Part shown: piece by piece, positions 33,021-39,180 of the stretch
Layout of the letters: the number at the start of each line of letters is the position of its first letter
Position numbering within the stretch: position 1 is the first letter of the stretch
Source: Streptosporangiaceae bacterium
Lineage (GTDB): Bacteria > Actinomycetota > Actinomycetes > Streptosporangiales > Streptosporangiaceae
Direction of reading: 5' to 3'
NCBI GenBank assembly: GCA_019239975.1
Contig: JAFAZE010000118.1
Coordinates: forward strand, 1-39,180
DNA length: 39,180 nucleotides
The notes under the pieces: generated by a model
The model's input: only the letters and a program-made list of their open reading frames with translations
Told to the model about the DNA's origin: nothing
Databases searched by the model: none
Made by a program: the position numbers and the translations under genes

Positions 33021-34325
33021 ATGCCTGACCTTCTCGCCCGCCACCGCGCGGTCATCCCGAACTGGGTAGGGATCTACTACGACGAGCCGATCGAGCTCGT
33101 CAGCGGCAAGGGATGCCGGGTCACCGACAGCCAGGGCCGCAACTACCTGGACTTCTTCGCCGGCATCCTGACGAACATGCTCGGCTACGACGTGCCGGAG
33201 GTGCGCGAGGCGGTCGAGCGGCAGATCGCCACCGGCGTCGTGCACACCTCGACGCTGTACCTGATCCGCGGCCAGGTCGAGCTCGCCGAGAAGATCGCGA
33301 AGCTCTCCGGCATCCCCAATGCGAAGGTGTTCTTCACCAACTCCGGCACCGAGGCCAACGAGACCGCGATCCTCGCCGCGCTCACCGCCCGCCGCGCCAG
33401 CCAGGTGCTCGCGATGCGGGGCAGCTACCACGGCCGGTCGTTCGGGGCCATCGCCGTGACGGGGAACGCGGCCTGGAAGATGTCGAGCCACGACCCGTTC
33501 GGTACCCATTATCTGCACGGCACGGACCGGCAGCTTTCCCCGTACGCCGGCCTGTCCGACAAGCGGTTCACCGAGGCCTGCGTGGAGGACCTGCGGGCGC
33601 TGCTGACCGGCGGCGTCCACCCCGATGACGTGGGCTGCCTGCTCGCCGAGCCGGTGCAGGGCGTCGGCGGGTTCACGATGCCGCCCGACGGGCTGCTGGC
33701 CGCGTACAAGGATGTGCTCGACGAACACGGCATCCTGCTGGTATCCGACGAGGTGCAGACCGGGTGGGGGCGGACCGGCGAGCACTTCTGGGGGATCGGC
33801 GCGCACGGGATCACGCCGGACGCGATGACGTTCGCCAAGGGGCTCGGCAACGGGTTCGCGATCGGCGGCGTCGTCGCCCGCGGCGACCTGCTCGACGGTA
33901 TCCGCGGCAACGGCATCTCCACGTTCGGCGGCAACCCGGTCGCGACGACGGCGGGCAACGCCGTGCTGGACTACGTGCTCTCCCACGACCTGCAGCGCAA
34001 CGCCGCGGTCACCGGCGGGCTGATCGTCAGCGGGCTGCGCGAGGCCGCCGGCGGCCTGCAGATCGCCGGCGATGTGCGCGGCAAGGGGCTGATGTTCGCC
34101 ATCGACCTGGTCGACCCGGCCACGAAGAAGCCGAGCCCGCCGCTCGCCGCCCGGACGCTCGAGGCGGCGCGGGAGCGCGGGCTGCTGGTCGGCAAGGGCG
34201 GCCTGTACGGGCACACGCTGCGGATGGCCCCGCCGCTGACGCTGACCGAGGCCGAGGCGCGCGAGGGTCTGGCGCTGCTGACGGACGCGCTGCGCGCGGT
34301 GAACGAGGAGGCGGTCAACCGGTGA
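33021..34325 (+). CDS. Class-III (omega) aminotransferase
   Basis: A 434-residue PLP enzyme. NSGTEANE (107-114) binds the cofactor phosphate, Asp243 (VSDEVQTGWGRTG) contacts the pyridine nitrogen and Lys273 (TFAKGLGNG) forms the Schiff base. The family moves an amino group from beta-alanine, GABA, 3-aminoisobutyrate or similar to pyruvate or 2-oxoglutarate. Its stop overlaps the GTG of the next gene by 4 bp (GTGA), whose product consumes malonate or methylmalonate semialdehyde, so beta-alanine or 3-aminoisobutyrate is a better guess than GABA. GGGAGAG lies about 10 bp before the ATG. It is probably controlled by the divergent PucR protein. Exact specificity needs assays or alignment. Confidence 0.92.
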   Translation: MPDLLARHRAVIPNWVGIYYDEPIELVSGKGCRVTDSQGRNYLDFFAGILTNMLGYDVPEVREAVERQIATGVVHTSTLYLIRGQVELAEKIAKLSGIPNAKVFFTNSGTEANETAILAALTARRASQVLAMRGSYHGRSFGAIAVTGNAAWKMSSHDPFGTHYLHGTDRQLSPYAGLSDKRFTEACVEDLRALLTGGVHPDDVGCLLAEPVQGVGGFTMPPDGLLAAYKDVLDEHGILLVSDEVQTGWGRTGEHFWGIGAHGITPDAMTFAKGLGNGFAIGGVVARGDLLDGIRGNGISTFGGNPVATTAGNAVLDYVLSHDLQRNAAVTGGLIVSGLREAAGGLQIAGDVRGKGLMFAIDLVDPATKKPSPPLAARTLEAARERGLLVGKGGLYGHTLRMAPPLTLTEAEAREGLALLTDALRAVNEEAVNR

Positions 34326-35824
34326 AGCACATATCCCACTGGGTCGACGGAAAGCCCTGGACAGGACCGGTAGCGCGGCACGGCGAGGTCTTCGATCCCG
34401 CCTCCGGCGCCGTCACCGGACACGTCGACTTCGCCTCCGAGGAGGACGTCGACACCGCCGTTGCCGCGGCCAACGCCGCCTGGCGCACCTGGCGCACCGC
34501 GACCCTGACCCGCCGGGCTGGCGTCCTGTTTGACTTCCGGGCTGCGCTGCTACGCCGCCGCAGGGAACTCGCAACCGCCATCACCTCCGAGCATGGCAAG
34601 GTCCTCAACGATGCCGACGGCGAGGTCGCCCGCGGTCTCGAAGTCGTCGAGTTCGCCTGCGGAATCCCCGCCTTGCAAAAGGGTGAATTCTCAGAGTCCG
34701 TGTCGACGCAGATCGACGTCACCTCGATCCGCCAGCCGGTGGGCGTGTGCGCCGTGATCACGCCGTTCAACTTCCCCGCCATGGTGCCGCTGTGGTTCAC
34801 CCCCATCGCGATCGCCTGCGGTAACACAGTCGTACTCAAGCCGAGCGAGAAGGATCCGTCCGCATCGGTGCTCCTCGCCGAGTGCTGGGCCGAGGCAGGA
34901 CTCCCGCCCGGCGTCTTCAACGTGATCCACGGCGACAAGGTGGCGGTCGACGCTCTCCTGCAGCACCGGGACGTCAAGGCGGTCAGCTTCGTCGGCTCCA
35001 CGCCTATCGCCAGGTATGTGTACGAAAACGGGACCAAGGCAGGCAAGCGCGTACAGGCGCTCGGCGGCGCCAAGAACCACATGGTGGTGCTTCCGGACGC
35101 GGATCTCGACTTGGCCGCCGACGCGGCGGTCTCGGCCGGGTTCGGCTCGGCGGGGGAGCGGTGCATGGCTGTCTCCACTCTCGTGGCCGTGGAGCCCATC
35201 GGGGACGAACTCGTATCACGCATCCGGGAAAGGGTGGCCACGCTGAGGGTCGGCTCTGGCACCGACGAGCGGTCCGAGATGGGCCCGCTCATCACTGGGC
35301 CGCACCGGGACAAGGTCGCCTCCTACCTGGACTCGGGGGTCAGGGAGGGCGCGACGCTGGCTGTGGACGGCCGCGTCCACCCGGTGATCGGCGGCTCCCC
35401 CGAGGGGTTCTGGCTCGGGCCAAGCGTGCTGGACCACGTGACGCCGCAGATGAGCTGCTACACCGACGAGATCTTCGGGCCGGTTCTCGGTGTGGTGCGG
35501 GCGTCGTCGTTCGAGGAGGCTATCGATCTGATCAACGCCAATCCTTATGGGAACGGAACCGCGCTGTTCACCACCGAGGGCTCGCACGCACGGCGCTTCC
35601 AGAGCGAGGTTGAAGTCGGGATGGTTGGTATCAACGTCCCCATCCCGGTACCTGCCGCCGCATTTTCCTTCGGCGGCTGGAAATCCTCCCTCTTCGGCGA
35701 CACCCATGCCTATGGCCCTGACGGCGTGCGATTCTTCACCCGGTCCAAGGTCGTTACCAGCAAGTGGCCTCGCACAGCGATGCCGCGCGCCCAACTGAAC
35801 CTGAACTTCCCGGGCCACCAGTGA
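34322..35824 (+). CDS. mmsA: CoA-acylating methylmalonate-semialdehyde dehydrogenase
   Basis: A 500-residue aldehyde dehydrogenase of the ALDH6 type that turns (methyl)malonate semialdehyde, NAD and CoA into propionyl- or acetyl-CoA, CO2 and NADH. ITPFNFPAMVPLWFTPIAIA and LKPSEKDP are family hallmarks; the nucleophile is Cys281 (GSAGERCMAVS). At the position where ordinary ALDHs have the general-base Glu, this protein has Asn252 (GGAKNHMVV), as in CoA-acylating members. The C-terminus (PRTAMPRAQLNLNFPGHQ) is typical. GTG start overlaps the aminotransferase stop. Together with that enzyme it gives a two-step route from beta-alanine (or valine/thymine-derived 3-aminoisobutyrate) to acyl-CoA. 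A strong hairpin follows. Confidence 0.94.
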   Translation: MKHISHWVDGKPWTGPVARHGEVFDPASGAVTGHVDFASEEDVDTAVAAANAAWRTWRTATLTRRAGVLFDFRAALLRRRRELATAITSEHGKVLNDADGEVARGLEVVEFACGIPALQKGEFSESVSTQIDVTSIRQPVGVCAVITPFNFPAMVPLWFTPIAIACGNTVVLKPSEKDPSASVLLAECWAEAGLPPGVFNVIHGDKVAVDALLQHRDVKAVSFVGSTPIARYVYENGTKAGKRVQALGGAKNHMVVLPDADLDLAADAAVSAGFGSAGERCMAVSTLVAVEPIGDELVSRIRERVATLRVGSGTDERSEMGPLITGPHRDKVASYLDSGVREGATLAVDGRVHPVIGGSPEGFWLGPSVLDHVTPQMSCYTDEIFGPVLGVVRASSFEEAIDLINANPYGNGTALFTTEGSHARRFQSEVEVGMVGINVPIPVPAAAFSFGGWKSSLFGDTHAYGPDGVRFFTRSKVVTSKWPRTAMPRAQLNLNFPGHQ

Positions 35825-35899
35825 ATGCGCGATAGATCGCACCTCAGGGGTTGGCACGGCAGCGCCGCAGTCAGGAACGCGCCGTAGGTGCCTCCCAGC

Positions 35900-35926
35900 G
35901 CACCGCCCGGCGTGCCCGGGCGGTGC
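35900..35926. terminator. Strong bidirectional hairpin between convergent genes
   Basis: Perfect 11-bp stem, GCACCGCCCGG and CCGGGCGGTGC, with a CGTGC loop, 76 bp beyond the mmsA stop and 43 bp beyond the convergent DUF2382 stop. It can serve both. Confidence 0.75.
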
Positions 35927-35968
35927 GGGGCCGGGGTGTGGCCGCCCGGCCTGGTGCCGTGCTGCTCC

Positions 35969-36745
35969 TCAGGTGCCGTGTGCGTGGCGGCCGGTACCCT
36001 GATCCTCCTGCACGGGGCCTTCGGCCTCGATGCGCTCCTTGCGGATTTCCTCGGAGACGGTTTCCTCGCCCGGGATGGTCTCCTTGGTCAGCCGGACCCG
36101 TTCCACCGGCTCGGCGTACTTTTCGACCACTGGGCGTTCGGCGTGCAGCGTCACCTCGTGCTCGGCCTCGGTGATGTCAGGGCCCTGCATGGCGGCGCCG
36201 ATATTGGCCTCGGTGACCGGCTCGCGCTCGATGCGGACTTCTTCGTGGCTGACCGGCACCGTCTGCTGGACCTGCTCAGTGACCACGTACTTGCGCAGCC
36301 GGACCCGGCCGGTCGGCTCGGTCACGGTGCCCACGCGTATCCGCTCCTCCGAGCGGGTCATCGCGTCATTGGCGGTCCCGCCGACGGCGGCGCCGTCCTC
36401 GCCCGCGGTGTCGGCGGCGATGGCGGTCTGCCCGGCATAGGGCACCCCGTAATACTGAAATAGCTGGGCTTCGTCTGCCTCGGCGAACTGCCCGGCAGGG
36501 TCTTGGTGCGGCGCGTTCTTGACGAACTCCTTGTCGTAGGGGATCGCGATCTGGCCGTCGCGCTCCTCGGCCGCGGCCAGCGGGACCAGCGACACGTGGC
36601 CGCCGAACCATCCCGTCCGGACCGCCACCCACTCCGGGCGGCCCGTGGAGCTATCCTGATAAACCTGCTCTACCTTGCCGATCTTCTCACCCTCGCGGCT
36701 GATGACCTGCGCGCCGGTCAGCCTGGCCGGTTCGTCGAACGTCAT
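35969..36745 (-). CDS. PRC-barrel / DUF2382 (YsnF-like) protein
   Basis: A 258-residue soluble protein. Residues about 8-85 form a PRC barrel (GAQVISREGEKIGKVEQVYQ, WVAVRTGWFGGHVSLVPL). A variable linker with FQYYGVPYAG precedes a DUF2382 domain (about 128-240), an acidic repeat pattern with RVGTVTEPTGRVRLRKYVVT, VPVSHEEVRIEREPV and ERVRLTKETIPGEETVSEEI. Such proteins are common in actinobacteria and are often linked to stress responses, but no reaction is known. ATG is preceded by AGGAGG (GGACAGGAGGACACACT). It is divergent from the sigma-factor gene across 237 bp, which makes regulation by that sigma factor plausible. Confidence 0.93.
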   Translation of the reverse strand: MTFDEPARLTGAQVISREGEKIGKVEQVYQDSSTGRPEWVAVRTGWFGGHVSLVPLAAAEERDGQIAIPYDKEFVKNAPHQDPAGQFAEADEAQLFQYYGVPYAGQTAIAADTAGEDGAAVGGTANDAMTRSEERIRVGTVTEPTGRVRLRKYVVTEQVQQTVPVSHEEVRIEREPVTEANIGAAMQGPDITEAEHEVTLHAERPVVEKYAEPVERVRLTKETIPGEETVSEEIRKERIEAEGPVQEDQGTGRHAHGT

Positions 36746-36982
36746 AGTGTGTCCTCCTGTCCAGCTGTCTCCGTCGTTGCCCGCGGCTGTGTCCTCACCG
36801 CGGCCCGCCCACTGGCGGGTGATGGCTCACCCCTGGCCCGCTAGCCGCAGGCGAACGGATGAAACACCGCAAAGCGGGTACGACTTCGCGGCCGTTTTGT
36901 TACACAAATTCCGGGCAGGGAAACGATCTCGTCCCGCGAGCGGAACAGCGGAAGGACGCACCAGGCAAGGGGCCCAGCCCGC

Positions 36983-37873
36983 ATGACCGACCAGATCCCG
37001 TCCGATCAGAGCCCGTCCGATCAGGACCTGATCGCCCTGCTGCCTGCGCTGCGCCGGCTCACCGAGGGCCTGGGCCTGGACCCCGCCACCGCCGACGACG
37101 TCGTGCAGGAGACGCTGGCCCGGCTGCTGGCCGAACGGACACGGCTGGACCGGGCCACCCTGACCTCGTACGCAATCGTCACCGCCCGCAACACCGCGGC
37201 GTCACTGCGCCGGGCAGAACAACTCCACGCACGGCACCAGCACCGGCTGCTCGAACCGCAAGCCGCCGCGACGCCGGAGGAACAGGCGCTCCGCCGCGAG
37301 GAGCACGAGGCGGTCGCCGCCGCGCTGGACGCGCTACCCGCGAGTGACCGCACGCTGCTGACGGCACGCGACGTGGCCGGCCACCCTCCCGCGGTTGTCG
37401 CCAGGCAGGCCGGGGTCAGCCCGCCCACGCTTGCCGTACGGCTGTCCCGCGCCCGGGCCCGGCTGCGAGTGGAGTACCTCCTCGCGCTGCGCCACGTCCG
37501 GCTGCCGACCGCACGCTGCCGACCGGTCCTGCTCGCGCTATCGTTCGGTGACCAGCAGCGCCAAGCCGGCTACGCCGCCGGGCAGCACCTGCTGAGCTGC
37601 CCGGTCTGCGCCGCGTTGGCCGGCCCGCTGCTGCATCGCAGCCGTCGGCTTGCCGGGTGGCTCCCCTGGCCCGGCCTGGCGGCCATCGCCGGGCGGATGC
37701 GCCACGCCCTGGCCCGGCACCCGGCTCACGCCGCGGCCGGTGCCACCGCGGCCGCCGGAGCTGCAGCTGCGATCGTGGTACTCACATCGGGCGGCCAGCC
37801 CTCAGCTCCGGGCGTCCTGACCGTCGCCGGCCATGACCTCGCATCCGCCGTCGCGGCCCACCTGCCCCCGTGA
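36983..37873 (+). CDS. ECF-type sigma factor fused to zinc-binding anti-sigma-like domain and TM helix
   Basis: A 296-residue protein. Sigma region 2 spans about 15-85 (TADDVVQETLARLLAERTRL, SYAIVTARNTAASLRR) and region 4 about 110-165 (LPASDRTLLTARDVAGHPPA, then VSPPTLAVRLSRARARLR). The tail is not an ordinary sigma tail: Cys179, then His202-x3-Cys206-x2-Cys209 (HLLSCPVC) matches the zinc-associated anti-sigma (ZAS/zf-HC2) signature, and residues about 250-268 form a membrane helix. So sigma and an anti-sigma-like module share one chain and the protein may be held at the membrane. The ATG follows AAGGGG. The final 41 bp overlap another ORF in the next frame that may be its real extracellular end. 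Confidence 0.88.
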   Translation: MTDQIPSDQSPSDQDLIALLPALRRLTEGLGLDPATADDVVQETLARLLAERTRLDRATLTSYAIVTARNTAASLRRAEQLHARHQHRLLEPQAAATPEEQALRREEHEAVAAALDALPASDRTLLTARDVAGHPPAVVARQAGVSPPTLAVRLSRARARLRVEYLLALRHVRLPTARCRPVLLALSFGDQQRQAGYAAGQHLLSCPVCAALAGPLLHRSRRLAGWLPWPGLAAIAGRMRHALARHPAHAAAGATAAAGAAAAIVVLTSGGQPSAPGVLTVAGHDLASAVAAHLPP

Positions 37874-38177
37874 CACCGGGGAATCTGCCGCCGCCCACGG
37901 CGCGCTGGTGCTCGCCGTGCCCGTCGGCGACGGATTCTGGACCCGTAGCCCTGCCGGGGCTCGCGTATGGGTGCAGCTCACCGGGCGCGGAGAGTCCCCG
38001 CAGCAGTTGCGGCCCGGCGACCGGGTCAGCTTCCACGGCGTCGTCGCCACCAACCCGCCGCATTACGCCGCCCACGTCGGCCTCGATGCCGACGACGACG
38101 CCAGCCTGCTCACTCGCGAAGGCGCGCACATCGACGTCCGGTACTCCGATCTCCAGATCACCCACGGCAAGAGGTGA
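37833..38177 (+). CDS. Small beta-rich protein, or out-of-frame extracellular end of the sigma fusion
   Basis: A 114-residue frame overlapping the end of the sigma gene by 41 bp. From about residue 24 it looks like a real domain: ALVLAVPVGDGFWTRS, VWVQLTGRGE, LRPGDRVSFHGVV and AHIDVRYSDLQI, the strand pattern of a small OB-like beta barrel. It has no signal peptide or ribosome site of its own. Two readings fit: translational coupling from the sigma gene, or a single frameshift (about 37833-37873) that cut the domain off the membrane-anchored sigma protein, whose last residues would be outside the cell. The second explains why the first 20 residues here are unlike protein. Reading the genome again at this point would decide. 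Confidence 0.6.
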   Translation: MTSHPPSRPTCPRDTGESAAAHGALVLAVPVGDGFWTRSPAGARVWVQLTGRGESPQQLRPGDRVSFHGVVATNPPHYAAHVGLDADDDASLLTREGAHIDVRYSDLQITHGKR

Positions 38178-38207
38178 CCCGCCGGCGAAGACCCCGTGGT
38201 TTGCGGC

Positions 38208-38225
38208 TAGGGCGCTGCGGCCCTA
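38208..38225 (+). terminator. Hairpin before holin-like gene
   Basis: Arms TAGGGC and GCCCTA around GCTGCG, 30 bp past the stop at 38177, with weaker outer pairing (GCGGC with CCGGC). Likely ends the sigma-factor transcript. Confidence 0.4.
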
Positions 38226-38321
38226 CCGGCTGCGGGTGGTGTTAGAACCGCGGGCTCCCGGGTAAGCGTTCCTGGGTCCGGACGAGGGCGGGCATCGGAT
38301 TTCGGACGGAGGAAAGGCGTT

Positions 38322-38741
38322 ATGGCCACTATGGACGGCGCGGGGCAGCCAGATGCCCAAGAGCGCTCCAGCGGGGAGCTCGTCAAAGAGCTCGCCGAGC
38401 AGGTCTCCGTGCTGGTGAAAGATGAGTTCAGGCTCGCCCGGCTGGAGGTGAAGAGCAAAGGCAAGCAGGCCGGGATCGGCGTGGGGATGATGGGCGGCGG
38501 CGGGCTGATCGCCTTGTACGGCGTGGGCTGCCTGATCGCCTGCGCCATCATCGGCATCAGCCACGCGGTGGCCGCGTGGCTGGCCGCGCTGATCGTCGGC
38601 GCGGCACTGCTGGCGGTGGCCGCGGTGGCGGCCCTGGCGGGCAGGGGGCGCCTGAAGAGGGGCACGCCTCCGGTGCCCACGGAGACGGCCGAGAGCATCA
38701 AGGCCGACGTGGAGCAGATCAAGGAAAGGGCGCGCCGATGA
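38322..38741 (+). CDS. Actinobacterial holin-like membrane protein (phage holin superfamily III)
   Basis: A 139-residue protein: amphipathic N-terminal helix with SSGELVKELAEQVSVLVKDE and FRLARLEVKSKGKQ, then two long membrane helices (about 50-75 and 82-108) and a charged helical tail. This is the PF07332-type family, chromosomal in most actinobacteria in spite of its name and not evidence of a phage here. GGAGG lies 11 bp before the ATG. Its stop overlaps the next ATG by 4 bp (ATGA), so the two are translationally coupled, the standard holin-like/DUF3618 pair. Role in envelope maintenance is presumed. Confidence 0.9.
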   Translation: MATMDGAGQPDAQERSSGELVKELAEQVSVLVKDEFRLARLEVKSKGKQAGIGVGMMGGGGLIALYGVGCLIACAIIGISHAVAAWLAALIVGAALLAVAAVAALAGRGRLKRGTPPVPTETAESIKADVEQIKERARR

Positions 38742-39180
38742 CGGCCGCCGGGATGCCCGGGGAATCCCCGGAACAGCAGACCGTAGAGGCAGGCACACCA
38801 GTTCAGGAGGACGGGGTCGCCTCCGGTGGCGCTGGCGGGATAGCGGCGCAGGGAAGCGCCAGCCCTGCGGCTGCCGATGATGCTGAGCAGCTGAAGCAGG
38901 AGATCGAGCGGACCCGCGAGCAGCTTGGCGCGACGGTGGAGCAACTGGCCGCCAAGGCCGATGTGAAGGCCAGGGCACGCGGAAAGGCGGCCGAGCTAGC
39001 GGGGAGAATGAAGAACACCGTGGCCGGGACCCGCGAGCAGGCCCTCACCCGGACCGGGAACCTGCGCGGCCAGCTGGCCGGCACCGCGGGGATGGCACGC
39101 CAGAAGGCCATCACCGCCGGGCAGGCGGGCAAGGGCCAGCTGCAGCAGCGGATAGCGCCTGTCCGGGAGGCCCTTCCGGA
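38738..39180 (+). CDS. DUF3618 family protein, 3' end beyond window
   Basis: At least 147 residues, cut by the window edge. After an acidic Gly/Ala/Pro-rich start, EQLKQEIERTREQLGATVEQ and LAAKADVKARARGKAAELAG form the DUF3618 coiled-coil segment (about 48-95), followed by Ala/Gly/Gln-rich helical repeats with TAGMARQKAITAGQAGK. Members usually end in a membrane helix, which would lie outside. ATG overlaps the stop of the holin-like gene. Function unknown; conserved pairing suggests a shared membrane role. Confidence 0.88.
   Translation, partial: MTAAGMPGESPEQQTVEAGTPVQEDGVASGGAGGIAAQGSASPAAADDAEQLKQEIERTREQLGATVEQLAAKADVKARARGKAAELAGRMKNTVAGTREQALTRTGNLRGQLAGTAGMARQKAITAGQAGKGQLQQRIAPVREALP

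Noticed and set aside
38322..38741. Holin-like gene as evidence for a prophage
   Set aside because: No lysin, tail or integrase genes; pairing with DUF3618 is the normal chromosomal arrangement.

Overview
The window is very GC-rich (codon third positions almost always G or C), uses GTG starts freely, and carries families typical of large-genome soil actinomycetes: SARP and LuxR-type ATPase regulators, a PucR regulator, TAP-like secreted peptidase, DUF222/HNH protein, DUF4386, DUF2382, a holin-like membrane protein and a DUF3618 protein. A filamentous or Streptosporangiales-like actinobacterium is the best guess; the sequence does not allow naming a genus. No rRNA, tRNA, CRISPR array, phage module or intact insertion sequence was recognised.

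Layout. 1-1.3 kb: the end of a WD40-repeat protein with an apparent frameshift in a run of nine G, then a lipoprotein. 1.3-8.0 kb: a family-4 glycosyltransferase, two large membrane proteins of unknown function (one with about 17 membrane segments and an extracellular C-terminal domain) and an alpha/beta hydrolase. 8.1-10.3 kb: a DUF222/HNH protein and a decayed transposase. 10.3-13.9 kb: an SDR oxidoreductase facing an operon of a thiamine-diphosphate enzyme and a D-erythronate-dehydrogenase-like protein (DenD). 14.0-18.4 kb: an MMPL exporter divergent from a NarL-type two-component system, with GAGTAC-type repeats between them. 18.4-24.5 kb: a LuxR-family ATPase regulator, a DUF4386 membrane protein and a SARP/NB-ARC/TPR regulator. 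24.7-27.9 kb: a VOC protein, a gene-free stretch with two different repeat clusters, and a TetR regulator divergent from a cytochrome P450 across a clear palindrome. 28.0-31.2 kb: a secreted TAP-like peptidase, a small secreted protein and a decayed aminoglycoside-phosphotransferase-like gene. 31.2-35.8 kb: a PucR regulator divergent from a class-III aminotransferase and a CoA-acylating methylmalonate-semialdehyde dehydrogenase, a likely beta-alanine/amino-acid degradation unit. 35.97 kb to the end: an envelope or stress group with a PRC-barrel/DUF2382 protein, an ECF sigma factor fused to a zinc-binding anti-sigma-like domain and a membrane segment, an overlapping small ORF, a holin-like protein and a DUF3618 protein cut by the window edge.

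Genes clearly working together are the MMPL/two-component pair, the ThDP enzyme/DenD operon, the TetR/P450 pair, the PucR/aminotransferase/dehydrogenase unit and the final envelope cluster. The least conventional items are the sigma/anti-sigma fusion with its out-of-frame tail, the ThDP-DenD pairing (a possible short route for 2-oxo-tetronate), the GAGTAC sites, the large unknown membrane protein with an extracellular domain, and the 62-bp repeats at 25.5 kb. All functional statements rest on reading motifs by eye; no database search was run.
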